Source: Aequitasia blattaphilus (GTDB lineage: Bacteria > Bacillota > Clostridia > Lachnospirales > Lachnospiraceae). From it: a stretch of DNA of 40,509 nt. Below the pieces are notes generated by a model. It saw only the letters and a program-made list of their open reading frames with translations, had not been told where the DNA came from and did not search any database. Both the position numbers and the translations under genes were made by a program. The stretch is from positions 1 to 40,509 of the forward strand of contig NZ_JAMXOD010000022.1 in assembly GCF_024721305.1 (NCBI RefSeq), written 5' to 3'. Shown here in pieces: positions 17,382 through 25,406 of the stretch (positions are counted from its first letter, which is position 1; each line of letters starts with the position of its first letter).

Positions 17382-18065
17382 GTGGGAAAAGACGATTTTT
17401 TTAAAAAGAAACGATTATCTCAGGAAAAGAGAAAACATGACTATAAAAGACCTAGAGCCAATTCTTTTCTAATTGTAACGGAAGGTAAGCGAACAGAACC
17501 ACTATATTTCAATGGAATAAAGAAGATTATTCAAGAAAAAAGTGGTGGTGTGATAGATGTGTATGAAAGTCCTGTAATTGAAATTTGTGGACAAGGGTGT
17601 TCAACAGGAAAGCTAATTGAAGTAACAGAGAGAATTGTTAAAAATGCAAAGGTGAATTATCAAAATGTATGGGTAGTATTTGATAAGGATGATTTTGAGG
17701 ATTTTGATCAAGCAATAAAAGAAGGTGAGAAGAAAGGGTATAAGATGGCGTGGAGTAATCAATCCTTTGAGTATTGGCTTTATTTGCACTTTAATTACAG
17801 TGATGCGGCACTACACCGGAGTGAATGGAATAAAAAACTCGACGAAATATTCAAACGATACAATCTAGGAACAGGAAAGTATCAAAAAAATTATGATGAT
17901 ATTTATCAAATAGTCAATAGAAATGCCGGCGTTAATGCTGCAATCAGGAAGGCAAAACGCAGAATGGAAAGTATTGAATTAGGGAGATATAAGCCATCTG
18001 AAGTCAACCCAGGAACAACAGTATACAAGCTTTTGGAAGAATTAAAGAGATTTATAGATAAGTGA
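17382..18065 (+). CDS. rloB: RloB-family Toprim-like protein (AbiLii type, defence effector)
   Basis: A 227-residue RloB protein. After a basic N-terminus rich in lysine and arginine it shows FLIVTEGKRTEPLYF (Glu34), then VVFDKDDFEDF with Asp101 and Asp103. This is the glutamate-plus-DxD arrangement of a Toprim-like metal site. WSNQSFEYWLYLHF follows, also typical of the family. It starts at a GTG directly after the rloA stop, so translation is coupled. Relatives act with their ATPase in abortive infection. Nuclease or other chemistry is inferred from the fold. A bidirectional terminator follows. Confidence 0.85.
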   Translation: MGKDDFFKKKRLSQEKRKHDYKRPRANSFLIVTEGKRTEPLYFNGIKKIIQEKSGGVIDVYESPVIEICGQGCSTGKLIEVTERIVKNAKVNYQNVWVVFDKDDFEDFDQAIKEGEKKGYKMAWSNQSFEYWLYLHFNYSDAALHRSEWNKKLDEIFKRYNLGTGKYQKNYDDIYQIVNRNAGVNAAIRKAKRRMESIELGRYKPSEVNPGTTVYKLLEELKRFIDK

Positions 18066-18100
18066 TATGAAGTCTCTGGCATATTAAGGTGGAGAATTGT

Positions 18101-18141
18101 AAAAAGCACTAGACAAAAGTGTGTTTTTGCCTAGTGCTTTA
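18101..18141. terminator. Bidirectional terminator between rloB and thiE
   Basis: AAAGCACTAGACAAAA (18103-18118) pairs with TTTTGCCTAGTGCTTT (18125-18140), one mismatch, four-to-six-base loop. A-runs on the left and T-runs on the right let it work in both directions, serving rloB (+) and thiE (-). Confidence 0.88.
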
Positions 18142-18144
18142 GAA

Positions 18145-18792
18145 TTAGAAGCGGATGCTGTCTCGTGGGTCTCTTATTAGCTGTTTCAATTCTTTCGCCG
18201 CAGCGGTCACATCTTTCTTTGCAACAATGGCAGAGACGACAGCCGCCCCATTTATTCCTGTTCCAAAAAAGGTCTGAATAGTATGTTCATTAATTCCACC
18301 AATGACGACAATTGGAAGAGGAATTTCTTGGCGAATTAATGCAAGCTCGTCTAAGGTGGTGACGTCGGCATCCGTTTTTGTATTTGTTGCATACATTGCA
18401 CCGACACCTAAGTAATCGGCACCATCTTCTAAGGCCTTTCTGGCATCTGTTAAATTCCCGGCTGATACGCCAATAATCATATCAGGCCCTACAATCTTAC
18501 GTATGATATCTGCGGGTAAATCTTCTTGTCCCACGTGAATACCATCAGCTTTCACCGCCAATGCAATGTCAAGGCGGTCATTTATGATGAGAGGAATGTG
18601 ATATTTATCTGTGATTTTCCGAACCCGAAGAGCCATTTCATAAAAAGTACGGGAATCACTATTTTTCTCACGTAACTGTACTAAGGTGACGCCACCTTTT
18701 ATTGCCAGTTCTACCGATTCTTCCACGGTATCCGTACTCATTAATTCGGAATCGGTCACAAGATAAAGAGAGTAGTCAATTTTCGTTTTCAT
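18145..18792 (-). CDS. thiE: Thiamine-phosphate synthase
   Basis: A 215-residue TIM-barrel enzyme that joins HMP pyrophosphate and thiazole phosphate to thiamine monophosphate. Visible motifs are [64 protein letters not shown] and [10 protein letters not shown], which bind pyrophosphate and the phosphate of the thiazole. It is the third gene of the salvage operon and overlaps the end of thiM by 17 bases, indicating coupled translation. Length and motifs are standard. Confidence 0.95.
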   Translation of the reverse strand: MKTKIDYSLYLVTDSELMSTDTVEESVELAIKGGVTLVQLREKNSDSRTFYEMALRVRKITDKYHIPLIINDRLDIALAVKADGIHVGQEDLPADIIRKIVGPDMIIGVSAGNLTDARKALEDGADYLGVGAMYATNTKTDADVTTLDELALIRQEIPLPIVVIGGINEHTIQTFFGTGINGAAVVSAIVAKKDVTAAAKELKQLIRDPRDSIRF

Positions 18793-19600
18793 ATATTTTT
18801 GCCCTTTCTAAAAGAATGCTGGGTGTGAGAGTACTGATGGCATCATGAAGTGCCATATGGAAGCTTCCATTGCCAAGTTGCCCCGCTTTTTCAAATGCTA
18901 TTTCTCCGGCAATTCCCATGGAGAGCAGAGCGGCAACAGTGGCAGCAAAAGGTTGCTCTTTATGAGCACCACAATAGGAACCAATTAGAGAGGAGCACAT
19001 GCAGCCAGTTCCAGTTAAAGCAGAAAGCATTGCCACGCCGTTTGCGACAGAAACTGTCGTTTTTCCATCTGAAATCACATCGGTTTCTCCAGTAATCGCG
19101 ATAACGCAATTGAGCTTTTGGGCACATTGCTGCGCTAATTGAATGTTGTTGGAAAGATTCATTTGATCTTCCAGAGAAGCATCCACACCCTTTGTATTTG
19201 CCTGCAACCCAGAGATATATCGTATCTCGGAAATGTTTCCTCGTATAACGGCAAAGGAGATATTAGAAATAAGTTGGGATACTGTGTCGTTCCGAAGTTT
19301 TGATGCACCGGCACCAACAGGATCCAGGACGACAGGGATATCTGCTGTGTTAGCAGCTTTTCCGGCTGAAAGCATGGAGGGGATTGTGCGTTCGTTTAAG
19401 GTACCAATATTAAGAACCAGTGCAGAAGCAATGGATGCAATTTCCCCGGCTTCATTACAATCATCTGCCATGATTGGAGATGCCCCAATACCAAGGGTGA
19501 TATTAGCACAGTCATTCACTGTTACATAATTAGTAATATGATGAATTAAAGGTTTGGTCTGGCGTACCTTCTCAATTTGTGTAAAATAATCTCTAGCCAT
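18776..19600 (-). CDS. thiM: Hydroxyethylthiazole kinase
   Basis: A 274-residue kinase of the ribokinase-like fold that phosphorylates salvaged hydroxyethylthiazole. It shows [16 protein letters not shown] at the N-terminus, [20 protein letters not shown], and the anion-hole and catalytic-cysteine segment [17 protein letters not shown]. The start abuts the end of thiD. Together with ThiD and ThiE and no thiC, thiG or thiH in view, the operon makes thiamine phosphate from salvaged precursors. Confidence 0.95.
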   Translation of the reverse strand: MARDYFTQIEKVRQTKPLIHHITNYVTVNDCANITLGIGASPIMADDCNEAGEIASIASALVLNIGTLNERTIPSMLSAGKAANTADIPVVLDPVGAGASKLRNDTVSQLISNISFAVIRGNISEIRYISGLQANTKGVDASLEDQMNLSNNIQLAQQCAQKLNCVIAITGETDVISDGKTTVSVANGVAMLSALTGTGCMCSSLIGSYCGAHKEQPFAATVAALLSMGIAGEIAFEKAGQLGNGSFHMALHDAISTLTPSILLERAKIYENEN

Positions 19601-20416
19601 CTATATACCCTCCTTAAAGTCTGTCAATCCATTTTTGTACAGATTATAGAAGTGGTGGGTTGGTCCATGGCCTTTCCCAATAGCAAGAGAATGACGAATG
19701 GCAGTTGTGACATAAGCCTTTCCATTTTCAACCGCTTTATTTACAGGATGACCTAAAGCCAGGTTAGAAGCAATAGCGGATGAATAGGTACATCCGGTAC
19801 CATGGGTATTTTTGGTTTGAATGCGGGGCGAGGTGTAGGAGTAAAAATCTTTTCCGTCAAAGAGAACATCCGTTGCATCGCCAACACTATGACCGCCTTT
19901 TATCAGAACAGAGGTGCATCCCATTTCATGGATAATCTTTGCTCCTCGTTTCATGTCCTCAATGCTATGGATTTCAATTTCGGCTATCTTCTCTGCCTCT
20001 GGGATATTCGGTGTCAGCATGTAGGCAAAGGGTATAATTCTTGAAATGAGTGTATCGATAGAATCAGGAGCCATAAGTGGACAGCCATTCTTTGCATACA
20101 TTACGGGATCTATTACAATGTTTGTCATATCCCATTCATGAATTTTTTTTGCAACTGCGAGCATGGTATCCACTTGTGAAAGCATTCCTATTTTTACTGC
20201 ATCTGGAGGAATATCCTCAAATACGGCATCGATTTGCTTTTCAATTATATCAGGAGTGATATCTTGGATGTCGATGACACGGCTGGTGTTTTCAGCAACG
20301 ACGGATGTGATAACGCTCATACCAAATACGCCGTGAGCCGAAAATGTTTTTAAGTCTGCTTGAATACCGGCGCCACCGCTACAGTCAGAGCCGGCAATAC
20401 TTAGTGCTTTTTTCAT
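19601..20416 (-). CDS. thiD: Hydroxymethylpyrimidine (phosphate) kinase
   Basis: A 271-residue ribokinase-fold enzyme that phosphorylates HMP and HMP phosphate. The motifs ALSIAGSDCSGGAGIQADLKTF, VIDPVMYAKNG, VLIKGGHS and NTHGTGCTYSSAIASNLA (catalytic Cys and anion hole) are present. An open frame extends upstream to 20467 but runs through the riboswitch terminator hairpin. The ATG at 20416 behind GGAGGAA is the real start. First gene of the riboswitch-controlled operon. Confidence 0.95.
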   Translation of the reverse strand: MKKALSIAGSDCSGGAGIQADLKTFSAHGVFGMSVITSVVAENTSRVIDIQDITPDIIEKQIDAVFEDIPPDAVKIGMLSQVDTMLAVAKKIHEWDMTNIVIDPVMYAKNGCPLMAPDSIDTLISRIIPFAYMLTPNIPEAEKIAEIEIHSIEDMKRGAKIIHEMGCTSVLIKGGHSVGDATDVLFDGKDFYSYTSPRIQTKNTHGTGCTYSSAIASNLALGHPVNKAVENGKAYVTTAIRHSLAIGKGHGPTHHFYNLYKNGLTDFKEGI

Positions 20417-20431
20417 TTCATTTCCTCCATA

Positions 20432-20472
20432 TAAAAAACAGGTATTTCTCCACACATAGAGAAACACCTGTA
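20432..20472 (-). terminator. Riboswitch expression platform: intrinsic terminator before thiD
   Basis: On the minus strand ACAGGTGTTTCTC pairs with GAGAAATACCTGT (one wobble) around an eight-base loop, followed directly by TTTTTT. It sits between the TPP aptamer and the thiD ribosome site, so TPP binding should end transcription here. Confidence 0.9.
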
Positions 20473-20483
20473 AGTTTAGTGTT

Positions 20484-20572
20484 TTGATGCCTCCCTACGC
20501 TGGTTTTAACCAACAGGTTCAAAGGGTCAGGTTTTACCTTCTCAACTCTAAGTGAGTCCCCCTGCATATAAC
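20484..20572 (-). promoter_or_regulatory. TPP riboswitch (THI element)
   Basis: Read on the minus strand the conserved THI-box blocks appear in order: GGGGGACT, TTGAGA (usual form CTGAGA), ACCCTTTGAACCTG, and GCGTAGGGAGGC. The first and last parts can form the closing stem. A variable P3-like arm, GGTTAAAACC, lies before the last block. It is followed by a terminator hairpin and the thiD-thiM-thiE genes, so it senses thiamine pyrophosphate and shuts off salvage when TPP is plentiful. Confidence 0.95.
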
Positions 20573-20578
20573 TTCTTA

Positions 20579-20607
20579 AGTATAGTTTGTTTTATTATAA
20601 AGTTCAA
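20579..20607 (-). promoter_or_regulatory. Promoter of the thiDME operon
   Basis: On the minus strand TTGAAC (20607-20602), 17 bases, TATACT (20584-20579). Transcription would start a few bases before the TPP aptamer. Confidence 0.75.
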
Positions 20608-20658
20608 GAGCGAATCAAAATATTAAGGGAGTAGAACTGGGAATTTTTATTTTTGGCT

Positions 20659-21270
20659 TTAGTTTTGAGATGATAATTTGTCTAAAAGAATAGCAGATGA
20701 ACCTGAATTAATATGAATGCGCTCCTTTTTTAATAAAACACGCGGACGTTGATTTGATTCATAATTGCGTTCACCTTGCTTGAAAGTTGAACAACATAAA
20801 TAATTACACTGTGCAGAGTCATCTACATAAGATTGAACTATGAAGACCAAGCTTACAATATCTGAGTGGTGAGAAATGAGATAATCAGCTTTTATCTGTG
20901 TGTGAAAGGGGTACTTATCAGGCATATATGAAAAAAGATTAAAATCATTATCAAGAGCGTCTTTTATTTGAACGAGTACTTCTAGTCTGGGGAGTACCAT
21001 TTTTTCGTATTGAGTAGCTTTTTGGATTTGTTTCAGATTTAATGTTCCGTTAAGAATTCGAGAAAGTATTTTACTGCGGTTATACTTTGGAAGAGCGAGA
21101 TCTTTGAGATATTGAAATCCTGCAAGATGAGGAAAGTCGTTAGGTGAAAAGGTGAGGTTTATTTCATAGAGTTTGTTTTTATAGCCATAGGTGAGGCTGT
21201 ATTTGTATTCTGATAATTTGTTCCATACGGAAGCAGCTTGATACAAGATATCATTTGTCACATCAATCAC
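20659..21270 (-). CDS. Probable PBECR4-type nuclease-fold protein, standalone
   Basis: A 203-residue soluble protein with no signal peptide. The segment YEINLTFSPNDFPHLAGFQYLKDL and a C-terminal half with short strands (DIVSLVFIVQ, QCNYLCCSTF) and basic stretches resemble PBECR4, a phage-linked domain predicted to have the barnase-EndoU-colicin-RelE fold. I assign this from memory of the pattern, not from a search. The start is a GTG seven bases after TGGAGG; an ATG four bases upstream is followed at once by a stop. A structured RNA with its own promoter and terminator lies immediately upstream. The gene looks AT-rich. It could be a toxin or a phage-conflict enzyme. Confidence 0.62.
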   Translation of the reverse strand: MIDVTNDILYQAASVWNKLSEYKYSLTYGYKNKLYEINLTFSPNDFPHLAGFQYLKDLALPKYNRSKILSRILNGTLNLKQIQKATQYEKMVLPRLEVLVQIKDALDNDFNLFSYMPDKYPFHTQIKADYLISHHSDIVSLVFIVQSYVDDSAQCNYLCCSTFKQGERNYESNQRPRVLLKKERIHINSGSSAILLDKLSSQN

Positions 21271-21286
21271 ATATTATCCTCCATTC

Positions 21287-21321
21287 AAAAATAATATAGG
21301 ACCTTGCACGTGCAAGATCCT
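21287..21321 (-). terminator. Terminator hairpin between structured RNA and PBECR4-like gene
   Basis: On the minus strand AGGATCTTGCACGTGCAAGGTCCT is self-complementary except for one mismatch pair flanking the core (21298-21321). It is followed by ATATTATTTTTG. It stands directly before the GGAGG of the downstream gene, so most transcripts would stop here and only read-through would express the protein. Confidence 0.8.
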
Positions 21322-21465
21322 AATAAAGCGTTTTCATTCGATTCTTAAGAATCTATTCGGTTTGTGGTTGCCGCATAACCCACGATTCAGCTCCACAGCT
21401 GGCTGCATACCGACACAGTCAACTGCTTCAACGCTACGATAGCTGATCATCGCCGCTATCCTCTA
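21287..21465 (-). ncRNA. Structured RNA of unknown class upstream of PBECR4-like gene
   Basis: This fills the 348-base gap between the PBECR4-like gene and ade. The inferred transcript is about 175 bases. Minus-strand pairings visible by eye, as plus-strand coordinates: 21438-21443 with 21455-21460 (GATAGC stem); a closing stem 21327-21332 with 21430-21435; a nested stem 21357-21361 with 21409-21413. Inside the nested stem are two hairpins, 21388-21392/21397-21401 (GTGG loop) and 21364-21369/21377-21383. A further hairpin lies at 21340-21353 (GATTC, TTAA loop, GAATC). The RNA is more GC-rich than its surroundings. No long open frame explains it, and I do not recognise a known RNA family or riboswitch consensus. 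Confidence 0.65.
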
Positions 21466-21470
21466 CAAGT

Positions 21471-21498
21471 ATTATAGCATAAATAAGCTTTAGGTCAA
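21471..21498 (-). promoter_or_regulatory. Strong promoter of the structured RNA
   Basis: On the minus strand TTGACC (21498-21493), 16 bases, TGC then TATAAT (21476-21471): a perfect -10 with an extended TGN element. Transcription should begin near 21465, at the 5' edge of the structured RNA. Confidence 0.8.
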
Positions 21499-21543
21499 GA
21501 TGTCAAAAATATTAATGGCAATTAATAAGACTACATTTTATCC

Positions 21544-21582
21544 TTTTTTCATATAAGATAAATAGTAATCGGTATGAAAAAA
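21544..21582. promoter_or_regulatory. Inverted repeat upstream of ade, possible operator
   Basis: TTTTTTCATA (21544-21553) and TATGAAAAAA (21573-21582) are perfect complements 19 bases apart, about 36 bases before the ade start and upstream of a TAGAAT -10-like box. It could be an operator or, with T-rich sequence on both sides, a weak terminator. The sequence does not decide. Confidence 0.35.
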
Positions 21583-21618
21583 TGATAGAATAGAGATAAT
21601 TTTTGAAAGAGGTATGTT

Positions 21619-23307
21619 ATGAAGAAATATAATGAAATGTCTTTGGGAATAAAAAAGGCAGAAACAGTGATAAAGGGCGGAAGCATCGTAAATGTTTTCA
21701 CCAAAGAAATATACAAAGCAGACGTTGCACTTGCCGGTGGGATGATTATAGGTGTAGGCAATTATCAAGGCGAAAAAGAGATTGATGCAACAGGAAAGGT
21801 GATATGTCCAGGGTTTATTGACAGCCATCTTCACTTGGAGTCCACCTTAGTATCTCCAGTGCAGTTAATCGAAGAGGCCTCAAAATGGGGGACAACCACC
21901 TTTGTAGTAGATCCCCACGAAGCCGCAAATGTAGCAGGGCTGGAGGGAATCAATTATATGCTGGATGCAACAAAGGACGCAGCGGCTAATGTCTACGTGA
22001 TGATGCCATCCTGTGTACCGGCAATTGAGACAGAAGATAATGGAGCGGTGATACTGGCAAAGGATATGCTTTCCTATAAAGACAATGAAAGAATTCTTGG
22101 TCTTGGTGAGGTCATGGATATACAAAGCGTCTTGGATGGAAAAGACGAAATGCTTGAAAAGATTGAGGTATTTAAAGATAAAACGATTGATGGCCATGCA
22201 GGTTTTTTGTCTGAAAAGGAAATTATGTGTTATCGATTGGCAGGGATTGAAACGGATCATGAGTGTATTGACTTTGAAACTGCGCGGATGGAAGCAAGGG
22301 CGGGAATTTCCGTGTTGATACGTGAAGGAACTGCCGCGAAAAATTTGGATGCAATCGTAAAGGGAATTTTAAAGGAAGGAATATCAACTTCCGACTTTGC
22401 CTTCTGTACGGATGATAAGCATATTGATGATATTAATAAAGAAGGACATATCAGCTATAATATTAAAAGAGCAATAGAGTTGGGAATGAAGCCGGTTGAT
22501 GCGATAACAATGGCTACATATCACGGAGCAAAAATCTATGGACTCAAACACTTAGGTGCAATTGCGCCAGGATATCAGGCTGATTTGGTAATACTTTCGG
22601 ATTTAGAAAGGGTAGAAATTGAAGCGGTTTTCCATAAGGGCGAGCCTATTTCCAGAGAAAATCATGGTAAAATAGAAGAACCATCCAAACAGCTTCTTAA
22701 TACGGTACATATTGAAAAGTTTCGAAAGAAAGATCTTAAGCTGAAATTGACCAAAACAAAGGCACCGATTATTAATTTGATTGAGAATCAAATACAAACA
22801 GCACTTAGTTTGGAAGAAGTGCCAAGGAATGGAGATGTATTTACTGAAAATGCGATTTATAACAAGGTTGCAGTTGTAGAGCGTCACCATAATACAGGGA
22901 AAATCGGAGTAGGAATCTGTAAGGGATACGGTATAAAAGGTGGTGCAGTTGCAACAACCTTTAGCCACGATTCCCATAATCTTGTGATGATAGGTGATAA
23001 TGATAATGATATGTATCTGGCGGCTAAAGAATTGGAGAAAAGCGGAGGAGGATATGTAATTGTAAGTGGGGGAAAAGTAGTACATCGATTAGATCTTCCT
23101 ATTATGGGATTAATGAGCAACAGAAATCATGAGGAGGTTTCAAAGAATCTTTCTCTGATGATAGATGCGTTAAGGAATATGGGGGTTCCAAAGGGTGTGG
23201 ATCCATTTATTACCTTGTCATTTCTGGCACTTCCAGTCATTCCGGAAGTACGAATTACAACGAGAGGTGTGTATCAAGTGGGCAGGAGCAAACAACTAGA
23301 ATTTTAA
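21619..23307 (+). CDS. ade: Adenine deaminase
   Basis: A 562-residue amidohydrolase that turns adenine into hypoxanthine and ammonia. The metal-binding HxH-type motif is in DSHLHLESTLVSP, followed by TTTFVVDPHEAANVAG, DGHAGFLS, LIREGTAAKNL and CTDDKHIDDI, in the order of the Ade family. The C-terminal domain ends with a typical VTTRG-like segment (VRITTRGVYQVG). Length is normal. It starts behind GAAAGAGG. It is followed after 18 bases by an AIM24 protein and then a permease, which suggests a nucleobase or amine salvage unit. Confidence 0.95.
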   Translation: MKKYNEMSLGIKKAETVIKGGSIVNVFTKEIYKADVALAGGMIIGVGNYQGEKEIDATGKVICPGFIDSHLHLESTLVSPVQLIEEASKWGTTTFVVDPHEAANVAGLEGINYMLDATKDAAANVYVMMPSCVPAIETEDNGAVILAKDMLSYKDNERILGLGEVMDIQSVLDGKDEMLEKIEVFKDKTIDGHAGFLSEKEIMCYRLAGIETDHECIDFETARMEARAGISVLIREGTAAKNLDAIVKGILKEGISTSDFAFCTDDKHIDDINKEGHISYNIKRAIELGMKPVDAITMATYHGAKIYGLKHLGAIAPGYQADLVILSDLERVEIEAVFHKGEPISRENHGKIEEPSKQLLNTVHIEKFRKKDLKLKLTKTKAPIINLIENQIQTALSLEEVPRNGDVFTENAIYNKVAVVERHHNTGKIGVGICKGYGIKGGAVATTFSHDSHNLVMIGDNDNDMYLAAKELEKSGGGYVIVSGGKVVHRLDLPIMGLMSNRNHEEVSKNLSLMIDALRNMGVPKGVDPFITLSFLALPVIPEVRITTRGVYQVGRSKQLEF

Positions 23308-23325
23308 GAGAAAAGGAGACTTAGT

Positions 23326-24024
23326 ATGAAGTACAAATTGACAGACAGCACAGCATTTCAACTGGCAGAGATAGCACTTTCAAGAGGTGAAGAAATTCGG
23401 ATCGAGCGTGGGGCTATGGTTTACCACAACGGTGGAATCTCTTTAGAAGGGAAGATGAACAGCAATGGCTCTGGTGGATTAGGTGGTTTAGTCAAAGCAA
23501 TCGGCCGCTCAGCAGTAAGTGGAGAAAGCATGTTCATTACTTCGGTTACAGGGATGACAGATGATGGAATTATTGGGATTGCACCGGGAGCACCGGGAGT
23601 AATCAGAGAACTTCCAATCGGTGAAAAACAATGGAGAATTAACGATTCTTCATTCCTTGCAGGAGATGCGTCTGTTACTTACGAGATGAAAAGACAGAGC
23701 TTTGGAAAGGCCATGTTTGGGGGAACGGGCGGATTCTTTATTATGGAAACAAAAGGAAGTGGAACGATGCTGGTAACAGCTTATGGGGATATTATGGAGT
23801 TTGATTTAGATGGCAGCAGACCATTTATTGCAGACAACACACATGTTGTTGCCTGGAGCAGAGAATTAGATTATGAAATTAAGGTGGCCTCAGGAGCTTT
23901 TGGATTTACCAGTGGGGAAGGTCTTGTAAATGAGTTCAGAGGAGTAGGAAAGGTATTGCTGCAGACAAGAAATGTACAATCTCTTGCAGAGGTACTATCG
24001 CCATTTATGCCTTCGGGTAAATAA
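23326..24024 (+). CDS. AIM24-family (TIGR00266) protein
   Basis: A 232-residue glycine-rich beta-structured protein. IERGAMVYHNGGISLEGKMN near residues 25-45, GESMFITSVTG and the repeated FIADNTHVVAWSRELDYEI segment are characteristic of the AIM24 domain (PF01987). No signal peptide or membrane segment. The biochemical role of the family in bacteria is not established. It is 18 bases downstream of ade behind AAAGGAGA, so cotranscribed with it, but a functional link to purine salvage is only contextual. Confidence 0.88.
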   Translation: MKYKLTDSTAFQLAEIALSRGEEIRIERGAMVYHNGGISLEGKMNSNGSGGLGGLVKAIGRSAVSGESMFITSVTGMTDDGIIGIAPGAPGVIRELPIGEKQWRINDSSFLAGDASVTYEMKRQSFGKAMFGGTGGFFIMETKGSGTMLVTAYGDIMEFDLDGSRPFIADNTHVVAWSRELDYEIKVASGAFGFTSGEGLVNEFRGVGKVLLQTRNVQSLAEVLSPFMPSGK

Positions 24025-24053
24025 GGGGAAATGGACAGAAAGGGTGTCATTGA

Positions 24054-25406
24054 GTGAAAAAGAAATATGGATTACTGACCGCCATTACATTGGTGATTGG
24101 TATTGTAATTGGCAGTGGAGTCTTTTTTAAGGCCGAACTGATTCTAAATGCCACAGGGGGAGATTTACCCTTGGGCATTTTAGCTTGGGTTATCGGGGGA
24201 CTTATTATGATAATCTGTGCGAATGTTTTTGCGTCTATGGCTTCAAAATATGAGTTTGTCAATGGAGTGGTAGACTATGCAGAGGTAACGGTGGGCAAAA
24301 AATATGCTTATTATGTAGGTTGGTTTCTGAGTTTCATTTATTATCCGGCTATCACGTCGGTTCTTGCATGGGTATCGGCCAGGTATACTTGCACTTTTTT
24401 GGGAATTCCTATTTCAGGAGGAGAGTGCATGACAATTGCAGGTGTATACTTGATTGCTGTCTGTGCAATGAATCTCTTGTCTCCAATTCTAGCTGGAAAA
24501 TTTCAGGTTTCTACTACATTTATTAAGTTGGTACCACTGCTGGGAATGGCACTTATCGGGACAATAATAGGACTGAAAAACGGAGTGATGATTGAGAATT
24601 TTACTACTGTTGTTTCGGCAGATGTAGAAGGGAATCCGCTGTTTACTGCAGTTGTTTCTACCGCGTTTGCCTATGAAGGATGGATTGTAGCAACTAGTAT
24701 TAATGCAGAATTGAAAGATGCCAAAAAGAATCTTTCAATTGCGTTGACGTTGGGAACGCTTATTATCATAGCGGTTTATATTCTGTATTATGTGGGCCTG
24801 GCAGGAGCATTGCCAAATCAGCTGATGATGGAAATGGGAGAAGAAGGAGTACTGATGGCTTTCAAAAATATCTTTGGTCCTTTCGGAAACCTGTTGTTTC
24901 TCTTTGTCATAATTTCCTGTCTTGGGACATTAAATGGCCTTATGATGGGAACAACCAGAGGGACCTATGCTTTGGCAGCAAGGGGGATGGGATTGAAACC
25001 GAATACGTTTCAGCAGATTGATCCAACCACAGATATGCCAGCTAATTCTGGAATAATGGGATTGTTTTTAACATCCTTATGGTTGTTTTTCTTCTATGGA
25101 TCAAACTTGACAGATCAGCTTTTTGGAGACTTTGGATTTGATTCTTCGGAGCTTCCAATCGTAGCTTTATACGTATTTTACATACCGATGTTTATTCAAT
25201 TTATGAGAAAAGAGAAGGAGTTTTCAATTCTAAAGAGATTTGTAATGCCTTCATTGGGAGTATTATCCTGTTTGTTTATGATATATGCAACTTATTTTGC
25301 CCATGGAAAAGATATTATCGATTTTATGATTGTGTTTGTATTGGTGATGGGTTTTGGAGCAGTACTTGATTTCAGGTTTAGGAAAAGGAAGAAAAATGAA
25401 GATTGA
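24054..25406 (+). CDS. APC-superfamily amino acid/amine permease
   Basis: A 450-residue membrane protein with about twelve hydrophobic segments. The first helix has the APC signature TLVIGIVIGSGVFFK with the unwound GSG, and AFAYEGWIVATSINAELKDAKKNL lies near residues 205-230. I use a GTG start about eight bases after AAAGGGTG, since no ATG lies near the first helix. The WYL regulator overlaps its end by 11 bases, suggesting coregulation. Substrate unknown: an amino acid or possibly a polyamine. Confidence 0.9.
   Translation: MKKKYGLLTAITLVIGIVIGSGVFFKAELILNATGGDLPLGILAWVIGGLIMIICANVFASMASKYEFVNGVVDYAEVTVGKKYAYYVGWFLSFIYYPAITSVLAWVSARYTCTFLGIPISGGECMTIAGVYLIAVCAMNLLSPILAGKFQVSTTFIKLVPLLGMALIGTIIGLKNGVMIENFTTVVSADVEGNPLFTAVVSTAFAYEGWIVATSINAELKDAKKNLSIALTLGTLIIIAVYILYYVGLAGALPNQLMMEMGEEGVLMAFKNIFGPFGNLLFLFVIISCLGTLNGLMMGTTRGTYALAARGMGLKPNTFQQIDPTTDMPANSGIMGLFLTSLWLFFFYGSNLTDQLFGDFGFDSSELPIVALYVFYIPMFIQFMRKEKEFSILKRFVMPSLGVLSCLFMIYATYFAHGKDIIDFMIVFVLVMGFGAVLDFRFRKRKKNED

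Noticed and set aside
21287-21465. Structured RNA considered as 6S RNA, SRP RNA, tmRNA or a cyclic-di-GMP, THF or fluoride riboswitch
   Set aside because: None of the conserved blocks I know for these classes is present by eye; a covariance search would be decisive.
22603-23085. 160-codon minus-strand frame inside ade
   Set aside because: Antisense to well-conserved Ade motifs, without start context or domain features.
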